The notes: generated by a model from the letters alone, not told the origin. Counted from the stretch's first letter, positions 35,517 to 44,335 are shown. The stretch is DNA of 64,000 nt from JBBIPA01 sp963820495 (GCA_963820495.1 CAWGAF010000001.1:1240001-1304000); one strand, 5' to 3'. Program-made: numbers and translations.

Positions 35517-35540
35517 AAAGTGGGAACTATGCCCCACTTT
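35517..35540 (-). terminator. Intrinsic terminator/attenuator in the nusA leader
   Basis: On the minus strand AAAGTGGG pairs with CCCACTTT around an 8-base loop and is followed by TTTG, 48 bases before the nusA ATG. The nearest upstream minus-strand gene ends 210 bases earlier, so it may be an attenuator of the nusA operon. Confidence 0.55.
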
Positions 35541-35750
35541 CTTGAACGTACATTTTCAGTTGGCAAATATCAGCTTATCACAATTTGAGTATAAATGCAA
35601 CTCGCCTGTAGTTTACGAGCCGATTTAATCAGTTTTAACGGCCTAATCAAAGAAAGGGTGCGTAAGCTATGCACGATTTATTTACTTAATGATATTGCTG
35701 TAGATTTTTTCGATTACTTGCTAGGAATAGCCTGTGATGTATCAAGCACT

Positions 35751-36470
35751 TTATCTATTTAAGCTACTGTCATTTTTAACATCTTCTAAGGAAATCAATC
35801 CAGACCTCAGGGCTTCAACTAGAGCTTCACTGCGCGAGGCTACGTTCATTTTGGTGAAGATATTGGACATGTGGGCTTTGACGGTGCGGAGGCTAAGGCA
35901 TAATTTCCTAGCTATTTCTTTGTTTCCCATTCCTGTAGCCAGCAGCTTCAGCATTTCCTTTTCACGCTCGCTTAGCAGCTCATTAGTCCGGGGCTTTACA
36001 ATTCCTGCCGATTTAAGCATAGCCCGCTTGAGCAATTTTTCAATTATTTTGGGATGGAGCACTGATTCACCAGCTCGTATGGCGCGCACTGCCTCTACTA
36101 GGTCTTGACCTCGGGCGCTCTTGAGCAAATAGCCTGCTGCTCCCGCCTCAAGCAATCCCAGTACATAGTTGTCGTCGTCGTATGCAGTTAGAATAAGGAT
36201 GGCTATGTTTGGGGCAGTTGCTTTAATCCTTTTGCTAGCCTCTATACCATCAAATTTGGGCATGATAATGTCCATAATCACCACATCTGGCTTTAATTGA
36301 GAAGCCATGGTAACAACCTCTTCGCCGTCGCCCGCTTTGCCTACTACTTCCATGTCCTGCTCTTTGGAAAGCACCTGGCAGAGTGCTTCACGTAGCAGGG
36401 GGTGGTCATCGGCGATTAAGATTCTGGTCCTAAGCTTCAAAGCACCACTCCGAACTGGCACAGTAATCAA
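35751..36470 (-). CDS. NarL/FixJ-family response regulator
   Basis: 239 residues. Receiver domain: acidic pocket ADDHPLLREAL, phospho-acceptor Asp in VVIMDIIMPKFDGIEA, then AYDDDNYVLGLLEAGAAGYL. LuxR-type HTH at the C-terminus: LSEREKEMLKLLATGMGNKE, LRTVKAHMSNIFTKM. The likely start is TTG at 36440 (LKLRTRILIADDH) with GGAG upstream; TTG at 36470 is the longer option. No sensor kinase is adjacent, so it is an orphan in this window. It is divergent from the small protein/FNT transporter pair and could regulate it. Confidence 0.88.
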   Translation of the reverse strand: MITVPVRSGALKLRTRILIADDHPLLREALCQVLSKEQDMEVVGKAGDGEEVVTMASQLKPDVVIMDIIMPKFDGIEASKRIKATAPNIAILILTAYDDDNYVLGLLEAGAAGYLLKSARGQDLVEAVRAIRAGESVLHPKIIEKLLKRAMLKSAGIVKPRTNELLSEREKEMLKLLATGMGNKEIARKLCLSLRTVKAHMSNIFTKMNVASRSEALVEALRSGLISLEDVKNDSSLNR

Positions 36471-36830
36471 CTCTTAGGAATTATAAGGCATATCGACTAA
36501 AACCGCCAATATCCATAGGATGAATTTTAAATCCTATTATAATCGGAAAATCGTTCGCCGTTAGTCGCTCGTGGCTTATTGCTGACAATAGCAATAGTCG
36601 TAAGCTTCCATTTTACAGACTCTTGTTTGTGTTATTAGAAGCAAGAGGTTGTACTTCTGTACTCATTGGTCTAGTACTTTAGGGCATATTTTGGAGATGC
36701 ACTGTGGACTTTAGGACATGGCTAAAGTCCTAATAAGATTTGCACTTAAGACCGATGAGACATATATGCGCAGTTGGTATAGTTATGATAGAACCGAATA
36801 GATAACGTTGAGAAAAAAGGAGGTGCTAAT
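36471..36830. other. Divergent intergenic region upstream of the transporter pair
   Basis: No gene. It holds a perfect inverted repeat at 36706-36730 and ends with AAAAAAGGAGGTG, the ribosome binding site of the 36831 gene. This is a plausible control region for both directions. Confidence 0.5.
36706..36730. promoter_or_regulatory. Perfect 9-bp inverted repeat, possible operator
   Basis: GGACTTTAG and CTAAAGTCC are separated by GACATGG. A related half, GTACTTTAGGGCAT, lies 25 bases upstream. The position, between an orphan response regulator and a formate/nitrite transporter operon, suits a regulator-binding site. Confidence 0.4.
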
Positions 36831-37157
36831 ATGCATCAGCTAGTTGATAAACCAATTGAAGTGATCATGAAACAGGTGGAAGAGGTTGTTAAGGAACGCG
36901 CTGGTTCGAAAAGGGGAGGCCTTAACGGGAAAGAAGTGATACTTGAGGTGCTAAGTAGGGCGGCCGATGAGCCCAAATTCTTGCGGAGCATGGCCGACGA
37001 TCCTCATGAGGCACTTAAGGCGTACTATACTTTGACTGCTGAAGAAAAAGCTGCTCTGGCCAGTGGTGACATTAAGAAGATCGAAAGCTGGGTAGGTAAA
37101 CTCGACGAGCGTCTGGCTACCTGGTTATGGTGCCGACTCAGCCAGGAGAAATGGTAA
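36831..37157 (+). CDS. Small protein with LigA-cap-like module shared with the next gene
   Basis: 108 residues with AGGAGG upstream. The first 40 residues are charged and helical. Residues ~45-108 (EVLSRAADEPKFLRSMADDP..., LTAEEKAALASGDI, LDERLATWLWCRLSQEKW) match the C-terminal 65 residues of the transporter that follows 31 bases later. The pattern of 'aDDP..AL..Y.LT.EE.AAL.sGD' resembles the cap domain of LigA-type extradiol dioxygenase subunits. Probably cotranscribed with the transporter. It may be a soluble regulator or docking partner; no direct evidence. Confidence 0.65.
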   Translation: MHQLVDKPIEVIMKQVEEVVKERAGSKRGGLNGKEVILEVLSRAADEPKFLRSMADDPHEALKAYYTLTAEEKAALASGDIKKIESWVGKLDERLATWLWCRLSQEKW

Positions 37158-37188
37158 AAGCTGGTGAAAGAAATTAAGGAGGTATGAA

Positions 37189-38439
37189 ATGGGACGCTCG
37201 AAGTTATTAGGAAAAGAAATAGCGCCCGTTGAGACAGCAAGCCCTCTAGTAGTCGAAGCAGCCTCAGGATTCAAGAATGCTTTAGAGGAACTGAAGAAAT
37301 GTGCTAATCCTGAGTGTAAGACGCCAACAGAGATGGCAGTAAAGATGGAATCTGTTGGTGTAACCAAAGCAAACGGGGATTTCTGGACACTAGCACTACT
37401 GGGTATACTTGCAGGGTTCTTCATTGGTCTGGGTGCTATGTTTTGTACTCTGGTTACCACAGATATCAGTATCGGTTTTGGCTTAACCAAGCTGGTAGGT
37501 GGCCTTGTGTTCTCACTAGGACTGATTTTGGTGATACTGGCAGGAGCTGAGCTGTTTACCGGCAACGCTCTTATGGTCGGTAGTCGGATCAGTGGCAAGA
37601 TAACAGTGTCTAAATTGTTGCGAAATTGGGCCATAGTCTATTTTGCCAACCTAGTTGGAGCATTGCTTTTAGTTTTGCTGGTCTATTACAGCAACTTCTG
37701 GACTATGGACGCTTACAAGGTTGGCGCCAATGCTCTAAACGTAGCCAATGCTAAAGCCAGCCTGGCGTTCGGACCTGCTTTTGTCCGAGGTATCTTATGC
37801 AATGCTCTGGTCTGCTTGTCTGTGTGGCTCTGCTTTGGAGCGCGCACTACTGTTGATAAGATATTCGCTATCATTTTCCCCATAACCGCCTTTGTTGCTT
37901 GCGGCTTTGAGCACAGTATCGCTAACATGTATTTTATTCCTATGGGCATTACTCTAGCTGGTAAAGCGGAGGTCCTGAAAGCTGCTGGTGTAACTGCAGC
38001 TCAAGTAACTAATCTCAGTATAATGGGTTTTGTGGGTAATCTCATTCCGGTTACTTTAGGCAATATTGTTGGTGGTACACTGATAGGTGGCGTATATTGG
38101 TTGGCTTACCTCCGCAAGGAGCGTTCTGCTGACATGGTAACTGCAAGACCTTGGCTTTCCAGCATATTCTCTAGGCGTCTTGAACCTCAGCGGGTGGGCT
38201 ATATTGATGCCGAAACCAAAGCTTTAGTATCAGTGTTGGCTAAAGCCAGAGACGACAATACCTTCTTGGCTAAACTGGCGGATAATTCTCACGATGCTCT
38301 TGTCGGTTACAGTTTGAGCCCTGAGGCAAAAGCTGCCCTGGCAAGCGGTGATGTCCGCTGGCTGGAATCAAAGGTAGGAATACTGGATGAACCTTTGAGG
38401 ACGTGGCTTACTTCTCGCCTATCTCAAGAGAAGTGGTGA
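37189..38439 (+). CDS. Formate/nitrite transporter (FdhC/FocA family) with extra C-terminal domain
   Basis: 416 residues; the core FNT family is ~280. Residues ~1-60 are a soluble N-terminus. Six membrane helices follow, with the re-entrant FNT signatures AGAELFTGNALM and GFEHSIANMYFIPMG. The core ends near residue 310 (GGVYWLAYLRKE). The last ~75 residues carry the same module as the upstream small protein (LTxEAKAALASGDV, LDEPLRTWLTSRLSQEKW). The family moves formate, nitrite or hydrosulfide as a pentamer; FdhC-like members supply formate to dehydrogenases. The tail would lie in the cytoplasm. Confidence 0.85.
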   Translation: MGRSKLLGKEIAPVETASPLVVEAASGFKNALEELKKCANPECKTPTEMAVKMESVGVTKANGDFWTLALLGILAGFFIGLGAMFCTLVTTDISIGFGLTKLVGGLVFSLGLILVILAGAELFTGNALMVGSRISGKITVSKLLRNWAIVYFANLVGALLLVLLVYYSNFWTMDAYKVGANALNVANAKASLAFGPAFVRGILCNALVCLSVWLCFGARTTVDKIFAIIFPITAFVACGFEHSIANMYFIPMGITLAGKAEVLKAAGVTAAQVTNLSIMGFVGNLIPVTLGNIVGGTLIGGVYWLAYLRKERSADMVTARPWLSSIFSRRLEPQRVGYIDAETKALVSVLAKARDDNTFLAKLADNSHDALVGYSLSPEAKAALASGDVRWLESKVGILDEPLRTWLTSRLSQEKW

Positions 38440-38833
38440 CAGATATTCTCCCCCCTTTATTAGTGGTGATGGCTGAATCAGCCATCACCACTTTGTTTAT
38501 GCCTGTTTTTCTCTCATTATTAGAGACCCCTCGGAAGCTGTAAACACACCCAATGCATATTCCAAAGATTATAGATATATATAGAAAAAGATAATCACAG
38601 CAACACAAAGAAAGCCAGGAACACATCTGGCAGCGTTATTTGCTAGACAGGTTTATTCTATTTAACGAGCGTTTTTGGTATAGTTTATACTTACGTTTAA
38701 TATAATTCTGACAAGAGGGCATATAATAATGCCGGGACCTGTAGAGGCCGCAGAAAATACAGGGACGTCGTGAAATGGGGCATACTGGGTTCTTGTTTGC
38801 GGTCATCGTCTTTAAGTTTGTTGCTGTGTTTCT
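38440..38833. other. Gene-free stretch after the transporter
   Basis: Holds the strong terminator at 38462-38492 and then ~330 bases with no convincing gene. It separates two convergent transcription units. Confidence 0.5.
38462..38492 (+). terminator. Strong terminator of the transporter operon
   Basis: A perfect 15-bp stem (AGTGGTGATGGCTGA and its complement) around one base, followed by TTGTTTATG. It starts 22 bases after the stop codon. Confidence 0.75.
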
Positions 38834-39646
38834 CTAAGTTAGAGGTATATCTCCCAGGTTCACATCCTTCTCTGTGCTGATGGAATCAAACTTCTTACTT
38901 TTCCCTTCCTTCTCTATCTTCAGAGAAAACGTGCCTTCATTCAGCCCTTCAAACCAGAAGTCACCGAAACCATCTGTAGTGGTCGTATACTGCTTTTTGC
39001 TGCCTGCTTCTATTAGAGTGCAGGTAGCGCCAATGATGACCTCCTTCTGCACCGGGTCATATACGGTACCAGCTATGAACTTCCTGGGTATGTTCAGGTA
39101 ATATACCCTGGGCTTGGCTTTATACTCAGGATGTAATACCTCAGCCTTCTTTATCAGGTCTTTAAGCTCTGACTCTTCGCCGAACTTTAGCGCCAGCGTG
39201 GGACAGGCATCAGCGCATCTGGGTTCCTTCCAGCCGCTATCCAGCAGATGAGCGCAGCCGGTACATTTCTGCGCTATGTTCAGGCCCTCATTGAAGTAAA
39301 TGACATGGTAGGGACAGGAGTCAACACAGCTCTTGCAGCCGGTGCACTTTACCGGGTCAATAATGACCAGTCCGTCATCTCTCTTATAGATAGCACCTTC
39401 TACAGGGCAGGCTGGGATACAAGGAGCATCGTCACAATGCATACAGAGGACAGGGAGATAATGCATTTTGACCTTGGGCACAGTTCCTCTAACGAACTCA
39501 TTCTGCTTCAGCCAGAATTGTCCTGTGTCTGGCTGTGGTTTGGCATAAGGTGTCCAGTCATTAGCCACATGCTCGTCCTTGCAGGAAATCTGGCAGCAGT
39601 AGCAGCCATTACATATGGCGATATCGATAACGAAAGCTTTTGCCAT
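38834..39646 (-). CDS. Iron-sulfur subunit with Cna-B-like tail, transhydroxylase-type beta subunit
   Basis: 270 residues. Ferredoxin motifs: CNGCYCCQISC, CMHCDDAPCIPACP, CTGCKSCVDSCP and CTGCAHLLDSGWKEPRCADAC. They support several [4Fe-4S] clusters as in DmsB/NrfC-type subunits. From ~residue 190 (AGTVYDPVQKEVIIGATCTL) it carries a carboxypeptidase-regulatory/Cna-B-like beta domain. This combination and length are those of the small subunit of pyrogallol-phloroglucinol transhydroxylase of Pelobacter, which has ~274 residues and the same tail. It would pass or store electrons for the molybdenum subunit encoded just upstream. No signal peptide, so cytoplasmic. Confidence 0.8.
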   Translation of the reverse strand: MAKAFVIDIAICNGCYCCQISCKDEHVANDWTPYAKPQPDTGQFWLKQNEFVRGTVPKVKMHYLPVLCMHCDDAPCIPACPVEGAIYKRDDGLVIIDPVKCTGCKSCVDSCPYHVIYFNEGLNIAQKCTGCAHLLDSGWKEPRCADACPTLALKFGEESELKDLIKKAEVLHPEYKAKPRVYYLNIPRKFIAGTVYDPVQKEVIIGATCTLIEAGSKKQYTTTTDGFGDFWFEGLNEGTFSLKIEKEGKSKKFDSISTEKDVNLGDIPLT

Positions 39647-39648
39647 TT

Positions 39649-42321
39649 CTAATTACCTCCTTCTTCGATAACCCAGGCATTGAAACGTAGTCCAGAAGCT
39701 GGGTCGTACTCTCTTTCGAATGCTTCGGGATATTGTTTTTTCCATCCTTCTATCTCCCGCATAGTAACCTTTTGCACATCTAGTAGGAAGCCACTGGTAG
39801 CCTGGCCCCAGCAGTTCTGGGAGACTCCATTTTCTGGAGATATAAGATTATTAGCTCCGCCTCTATCAATGTATTCATCAGGTCCAGTAGCGATCATGTC
39901 AACTCTGGCTCCGTGGTCTTGTGATACCACACCGGGCATTATTCTCTCCCACACTATGGCGCCACCGAGGACAGTGCCCCTCTCGTTGAATAGCTTAACG
40001 ATGTCACCGTTTTTAATGCCTCTCTTGGCGGCATCTGACGGGTGTATCCAGACAGGCTCGTACATGTAACCATCCCAGCCTTTCACCTTGCAGGTTGGTA
40101 TTTCCCTGGTCCAGGTGATGTCATCGTTCTGCGCATGGGTTCGCCACCTCGGGTGATTGGTCACTAGCAGTAGTGGATATTTCTTGGCTCTTTCGCTGGA
40201 GAGCCTTTCATCATGGCTGGGGCCTTTTTCAATCCATTTCGGTAGAGGTGGTCTCTCTTCGTCATTGGGGAAATAGTCAGCCAGTCTCTGTGAGTAGAAC
40301 TCCAGCTTGCCAGTAGGAGTTTCCAGGGGGTTCTTCTCTGGGTCTTCGTAGAAAAGTCTTAAGCCGGGCGGAGTCTTTTCCCAGTCGGATGCTGTAGGGG
40401 TAATAAAGTATTTCTTTTCTTTAAATTCTTCCCAGCTAATCAAGTCCTGCAAACCTGAACTTTCGAAGCCAAGCTTAATTTTTTCTTTGACAGTCATTCC
40501 TCTGGTATACTCCTCATAGAGGCCCAGCTTTTTGGCTACCTCAGCAACCGCCTCATAATCGCTCATGGCTTCGCCAATCGGCTCTATGGCTTGCTCTTCA
40601 ATAGTCAGGCCTTTGAGTGGCGATTTGTGAAGTTCTGCTATGTCATCTTCTTCGAGCTTGGTATTGATGGGCAGGATAATATCGGCAAAGACGGTGTCGT
40701 TTTCCAGCCAGGGGTGCTGGACGACAAGGCATTCTATCTTCGGGCTTCTAAAGGCGTCAACAGACAGGAAGCCGTTATTCCAGCAGGTGGTCCGGCAAGG
40801 ATTATCCATCCAGATCATGTGAATCTCGGTGCCGCCCTCTTCTTTGGGAATGGGATACGTATATTTTATAAACTGGTCTTCAACTGGTAAGAATTGTCCT
40901 GTGCTTCCCCAGGAAGTGACCGGCGGATGGAGAATAGCTTGATGAACAAGTGTCTTGGGAATAAGTTGCTTCGAAGCGCTGAACAACTGCAAAAACCCTG
41001 GCCAAATTGCCTTCTGAAATTCGCTGCCTACCAATTTCACCGGACGAGGCGTGTCTATCATTGGGAAATGGTCCCCTCCCATTATTTTGTTATACTGGTG
41101 GACCCCTGGCTTGCCCAGCCCCTGCATACCCAGCAAACAGACTTCCAGCCTGGCGGGTTCATGCGAATATGGCCCCCTGATGTAGGAACCTCCATAATAA
41201 TGCATGGTGGACGTTACTTTCTTGGCCCATTCTCTAGCCAGCGCCTTTATCGTCCATTCCGGGACGCCACACTTCTGGGAAGCCCATTCAGGCGTCTTGG
41301 GCACTCCGTCTTCTTTACCCATGACGTAATCAGAGAACTTATCGAAGCCGACAACGTGGGTAGCCACATAGTCCTTATCATACGTTCCCTCGGTTATCCA
41401 GGTGTAAGCTATAGCCAGGTGTAAGGCGGCATCGGTGTTAGGCAGTATCGGGATCCATTTATCAGCGTGAATTGCTGCTGAATAGTTAAGATCGGGGCTG
41501 ATAAATATCTGTTTTTTCCCGATACTGCTCCAGAAATATAATATCCCGGTCGGGAACTGGCTACCAAATCCCCAGGGACTGGACTCCAGGTCAGCCCCGA
41601 TATGTATCAGTAGTTCGGTGTGCTGGGTAACATCGTTGAGCAAATTATCAGCAGGCCTCATGTGTCCGCAGTCTATATTTCCTCCCCACATATGTGCTGT
41701 TCCCCAGTACCATCCTTCCCAGCTATCGGGATTCCTGACGACTAATGTGTAGCCTCCCACCATCTGCATAAGCAACATCTGGCAGGCGTGCGGACCATGT
41801 ATGGTCTTAGTTTCCCCGTGCCCGTCGCCATGGCAGAGCACAGCGTAGGGTCCATACTGCTCCTTTATCCGCTTAATCTCATTGGCTATGATAGTTGTAG
41901 CTTCATCCCAGGAGATCCTCTTATATTTGCTTTTACCTCTGTTCTGTGGGTTTCTCTCTCCATCGGGATCCCAATCAACCCTTTTAAGCGGATACTTAAT
42001 CCTGTTGGGAGAGTAGACACGCTTCTTGTAAGCAAGCTGATAGGGGGCTATCAAATTCTTCAGAGGAACTTCGTAGACCTTCCCGTCTTTCTCAATCTTC
42101 CAGGGGTTGATCTGTTTCTTGGTGTACTTTTCTTCGTAGTGGTGTGGCCGAATCCTGATTATCCTGCCATCCTTGACATCAACCGCTGAGGGGTCACTAT
42201 TAGCGGTGAAGGAGCACTGTCCCAGTGATTTAAAGACTGTTTTTACTGAATTCCGTCCTGCTTTTTCCTTAACATTCTTAGCCTTATCACGATGTTCCCC
42301 TCCAAGCTGTTTTTTTGCCAT
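39649..42321 (-). CDS. Molybdopterin enzyme, pyrogallol-phloroglucinol transhydroxylase-like alpha subunit
   Basis: 890 residues, DMSO-reductase superfamily. It lacks both a Tat signal and the N-terminal Cys cluster usual in the superfamily: only one Cys is present, at GQCSFTANSDP. The transhydroxylase large subunit shares this feature. RNPDSWEGW at 196-204 provides an Asp-Ser pair (D199-S200) like the Asp174-Ser175 pair that binds Mo in the Pelobacter enzyme. Upstream histidines at 164/168 could match its active-site His. The C-terminal molybdopterin-binding part (LVTNHPRWRTHAQNDD) is complete. The natural reaction moves a hydroxyl between aromatic rings; the substrate here is unknown. Paired with the Fe-S subunit two bases downstream. 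Confidence 0.75.
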   Translation of the reverse strand: MAKKQLGGEHRDKAKNVKEKAGRNSVKTVFKSLGQCSFTANSDPSAVDVKDGRIIRIRPHHYEEKYTKKQINPWKIEKDGKVYEVPLKNLIAPYQLAYKKRVYSPNRIKYPLKRVDWDPDGERNPQNRGKSKYKRISWDEATTIIANEIKRIKEQYGPYAVLCHGDGHGETKTIHGPHACQMLLMQMVGGYTLVVRNPDSWEGWYWGTAHMWGGNIDCGHMRPADNLLNDVTQHTELLIHIGADLESSPWGFGSQFPTGILYFWSSIGKKQIFISPDLNYSAAIHADKWIPILPNTDAALHLAIAYTWITEGTYDKDYVATHVVGFDKFSDYVMGKEDGVPKTPEWASQKCGVPEWTIKALAREWAKKVTSTMHYYGGSYIRGPYSHEPARLEVCLLGMQGLGKPGVHQYNKIMGGDHFPMIDTPRPVKLVGSEFQKAIWPGFLQLFSASKQLIPKTLVHQAILHPPVTSWGSTGQFLPVEDQFIKYTYPIPKEEGGTEIHMIWMDNPCRTTCWNNGFLSVDAFRSPKIECLVVQHPWLENDTVFADIILPINTKLEEDDIAELHKSPLKGLTIEEQAIEPIGEAMSDYEAVAEVAKKLGLYEEYTRGMTVKEKIKLGFESSGLQDLISWEEFKEKKYFITPTASDWEKTPPGLRLFYEDPEKNPLETPTGKLEFYSQRLADYFPNDEERPPLPKWIEKGPSHDERLSSERAKKYPLLLVTNHPRWRTHAQNDDITWTREIPTCKVKGWDGYMYEPVWIHPSDAAKRGIKNGDIVKLFNERGTVLGGAIVWERIMPGVVSQDHGARVDMIATGPDEYIDRGGANNLISPENGVSQNCWGQATSGFLLDVQKVTMREIEGWKKQYPEAFEREYDPASGLRFNAWVIEEGGN

Positions 42322-42598
42322 ATTGATAAATCCTCCCTTCTATTTGTGGTTACAATTTTTTGGGCATGGAATCATATTCTTAATTCAAAGCAGCCGACAG
42401 GATTTGCTAAGACTCAGGAAAATTATACTATACTCCTATTCAAGTCGTGACAAGTCCCCAAAGGTAATGGCGTATGATTATTGTTCGGAATAGCCAAAGG
42501 CTAGGTGTTGATTATATCACAAAGGTATTGAAAAATCCTTATTATACATCATATATTTTAGCCCATATGAAGTATACGTTGTAATGCACCCCATTAAA

Positions 42599-43384
42599 TC
42601 AAGCCGCAACTAAGGGAGTAATCTGGCTATTTTGATATTCCTCCTCGAATTTAATTGGTGGTTTATACCCCAGTGATGAATGTAGATAACTGCTATTATA
42701 GTTGCCAATCCATTTACCGAGCGCATCGGCAAGTTCAAAGGGGCTTGTCCACTCCCTGAGCCAGATGAGCTCCTCTTTCATTGTCCTGAACATCCTCTCG
42801 GTATCAGCGTTGCCCTTAGGATTATTGTAGCTGGTAAATGCCTGATTAATATCAAGTCCTCTGCAGGCTTTCATAAAGGCTACTGATGTTGGCTGACTAC
42901 CGTTATCCGACATCATAAATAACCGCTTCCCGCGTACACCATCAGGGAATTGCCTGTTAACGGCCATATCCAATGCCTCAAGCCAGTGTCTGCCACGGCA
43001 TTGCATACCGGCATAATAGCCAACGATTTTCTTGGTATACCAGTCCAGAACAATCACGATATACATCCAGCCAAACCCATGTACCATAACCTTGGTCATA
43101 TCGATGCCCCACCATTGATTGGGACAATCTGGTCTGGGCTTACTCCTGCCTGGTGTTCGTGTTGCTTTAATCCGTGTATTTAGTTTCACCAGCAGATCAT
43201 GTTTTTGCATAAGCCGGAGCACTCGCTTCTTATTGATATCCATCTTATCAACATATCTCAGGTGCGCCCACATTCGCCTGTATCCCCAGAAAGGGTGCTC
43301 GGATTTTATCTCTTTGATGTGTTCAACAAATGGAGAATTACGCTCTGCTATAAGTCCTGATTCGTTACGCTTCATCTTTGCCAC
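42599..43384 (-). CDS. IS3-family transposase OrfB (DDE integrase domain), copy 1
   Basis: 261 residues. HTH_21-like start (NSPFVEHIKEIKSEHPFWGY), then an integrase core with D in WWGIDMTKV, D in MSDNGSQPT and E in NADTERMFRTMKEEL. It is probably made as an OrfAB fusion by -1 slippage on an eight-adenine run near the end of orfA. The start codon in its own frame is GTG, overlapping orfA by 13 bases. It differs from copy 2 at a few residues, such as H/R in PFVEHIK and C/R in PDCPNQ. Confidence 0.92.
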   Translation of the reverse strand: MAKMKRNESGLIAERNSPFVEHIKEIKSEHPFWGYRRMWAHLRYVDKMDINKKRVLRLMQKHDLLVKLNTRIKATRTPGRSKPRPDCPNQWWGIDMTKVMVHGFGWMYIVIVLDWYTKKIVGYYAGMQCRGRHWLEALDMAVNRQFPDGVRGKRLFMMSDNGSQPTSVAFMKACRGLDINQAFTSYNNPKGNADTERMFRTMKEELIWLREWTSPFELADALGKWIGNYNSSYLHSSLGYKPPIKFEEEYQNSQITPLVAA

Positions 43385-43641
43385 TCTTCGGTTTTTTTTA
43401 ACTCTACTGTGAGGTCACCGATGATCCTCTTCAGACGTGCATTCTCATTAGTTAGAGCTTTTTCTCTGCGTTCATCATCGATGAAAGCCAGGTGCATCTT
43501 TGCCAGGAACTGGTCGCGCCATAGGTAATACTGAGGCTGGCTGATCTGGTGCTCGGAGCAGATTTCTGATAGTGGCTTGCCTTTCAAACCCTGTAGCACA
43601 ATCATGGCTTTGGTCTTGGGATCCCATTTCCTTCTTTTCAT
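43372..43641 (-). CDS. IS3-family transposase OrfA, copy 1
   Basis: 89 residues. HTH (KAMIVLQGLKGKPLSEICSE, HQISQPQYYLWRDQFL) is followed by a leucine-zipper-like helix ENARLKRIIGDLTVELKKTE. It binds the IS ends. The A8 run at the end (TTAAAAAAAACC) is a likely programmed -1 frameshift site to OrfB. Confidence 0.9.
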   Translation of the reverse strand: MKRRKWDPKTKAMIVLQGLKGKPLSEICSEHQISQPQYYLWRDQFLAKMHLAFIDDERREKALTNENARLKRIIGDLTVELKKTEEWQR

Positions 43642-43782
43642 GGCTGTTTTTCCTTTCAGCCATTTTACTCTCTTAACTAGCTGCCTGTCTTAATGGGGAG
43701 CAGTATAACGTAACCTACTACCTCTTTCCAATATGGTTATCTAATCACATAAATGTCTGTTGTTTTTAAGCGAGGAGGAGTT

Positions 43783-44250
43783 CTATATTGTGGTCTCCCT
43801 ATTTATTTCCTGAATAACCATTTTAACGCATTTTGGGATTGCCTTCTTGACCTCGGGGGTGCATTCTTCGCTGAATGTGCTAGTATCTTCTACCTCGACA
43901 GCAAATATAACGATTTGCTGTGGCAATACCAGTCCTAATTGACGACCAAGCTCGAGAGCAGTGGTGAAGTTAACATTGTGGGTTGAGGAAGCGTGCCGGG
44001 TGGTATTAAAAGCATTGGAATTAAGCCGGTAGATTTGCCCTACTTTCCCCTCTTTGGTTTGAATAGCGTCAATGATGATTGCTTTGTTGTAGCCAACCAT
44101 CAGGTCTAATAAGCCCAGGCCTCCTACACATGCTTCTGCGACGGTTATCTCTTCTTTGTTGAGGAAGTTTTTAAGCTCGCTGGCAACATAAAGCCCGACG
44201 CCGTCATCGCTGAGGATATAGTTACCCAGACCTAAGACCAAAGTTTTCAT
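43783..44250 (-). CDS. Hydrogenase maturation endopeptidase (HycI/HoxM family)
   Basis: 155 residues. VLGLGNYILSDDGVGLYVA at the start holds the metal-binding acidic residue. EACVGGLGLLDLMVGYNKAI and IDAIQTKEGKVGQIYRL follow, and HASSTHNVNF carries the conserved His. It cleaves the C-terminal peptide of the nickel-iron hydrogenase large subunit after Ni insertion. Both MvhA copies in this window keep a tail after the CATH motif and would need it. It is last in cluster 1, about 150 bases behind mvhA; cluster 2 has no such gene in view. Confidence 0.9.
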   Translation of the reverse strand: MKTLVLGLGNYILSDDGVGLYVASELKNFLNKEEITVAEACVGGLGLLDLMVGYNKAIIIDAIQTKEGKVGQIYRLNSNAFNTTRHASSTHNVNFTTALELGRQLGLVLPQQIVIFAVEVEDTSTFSEECTPEVKKAIPKCVKMVIQEINRETTI

Positions 44251-44335
44251 GCACTGTCTTTCTTATGAGATTCCTCTAACCTTAATAGAGAGGTAAGAAT
44301 AAGCAAGACTCTCACACCGAGGAATATGAAACAAA

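Larger units (their letters stand above)
42580..43707 (-). mobile_element. IS3-family insertion sequence, copy 1 (1128 bp)
   Basis: Complete element. Ends TGTAATGCACCCCATTAA and TATACTGCTCCCCATTAA (inverted) match at 15 of 18 positions. A 4-bp target duplication ACGT lies at 42576-42579 and 43708-43711. OrfA and OrfB are in -1 frames. The second copy at 55009-56136 has exactly the same length. Confidence 0.93.

Noticed and set aside
40894..41424. Plus-strand 176-residue ORF within the molybdopterin gene
   Set aside because: Lies wholly inside the complete alpha-subunit gene on the opposite strand, with no recognisable domain.
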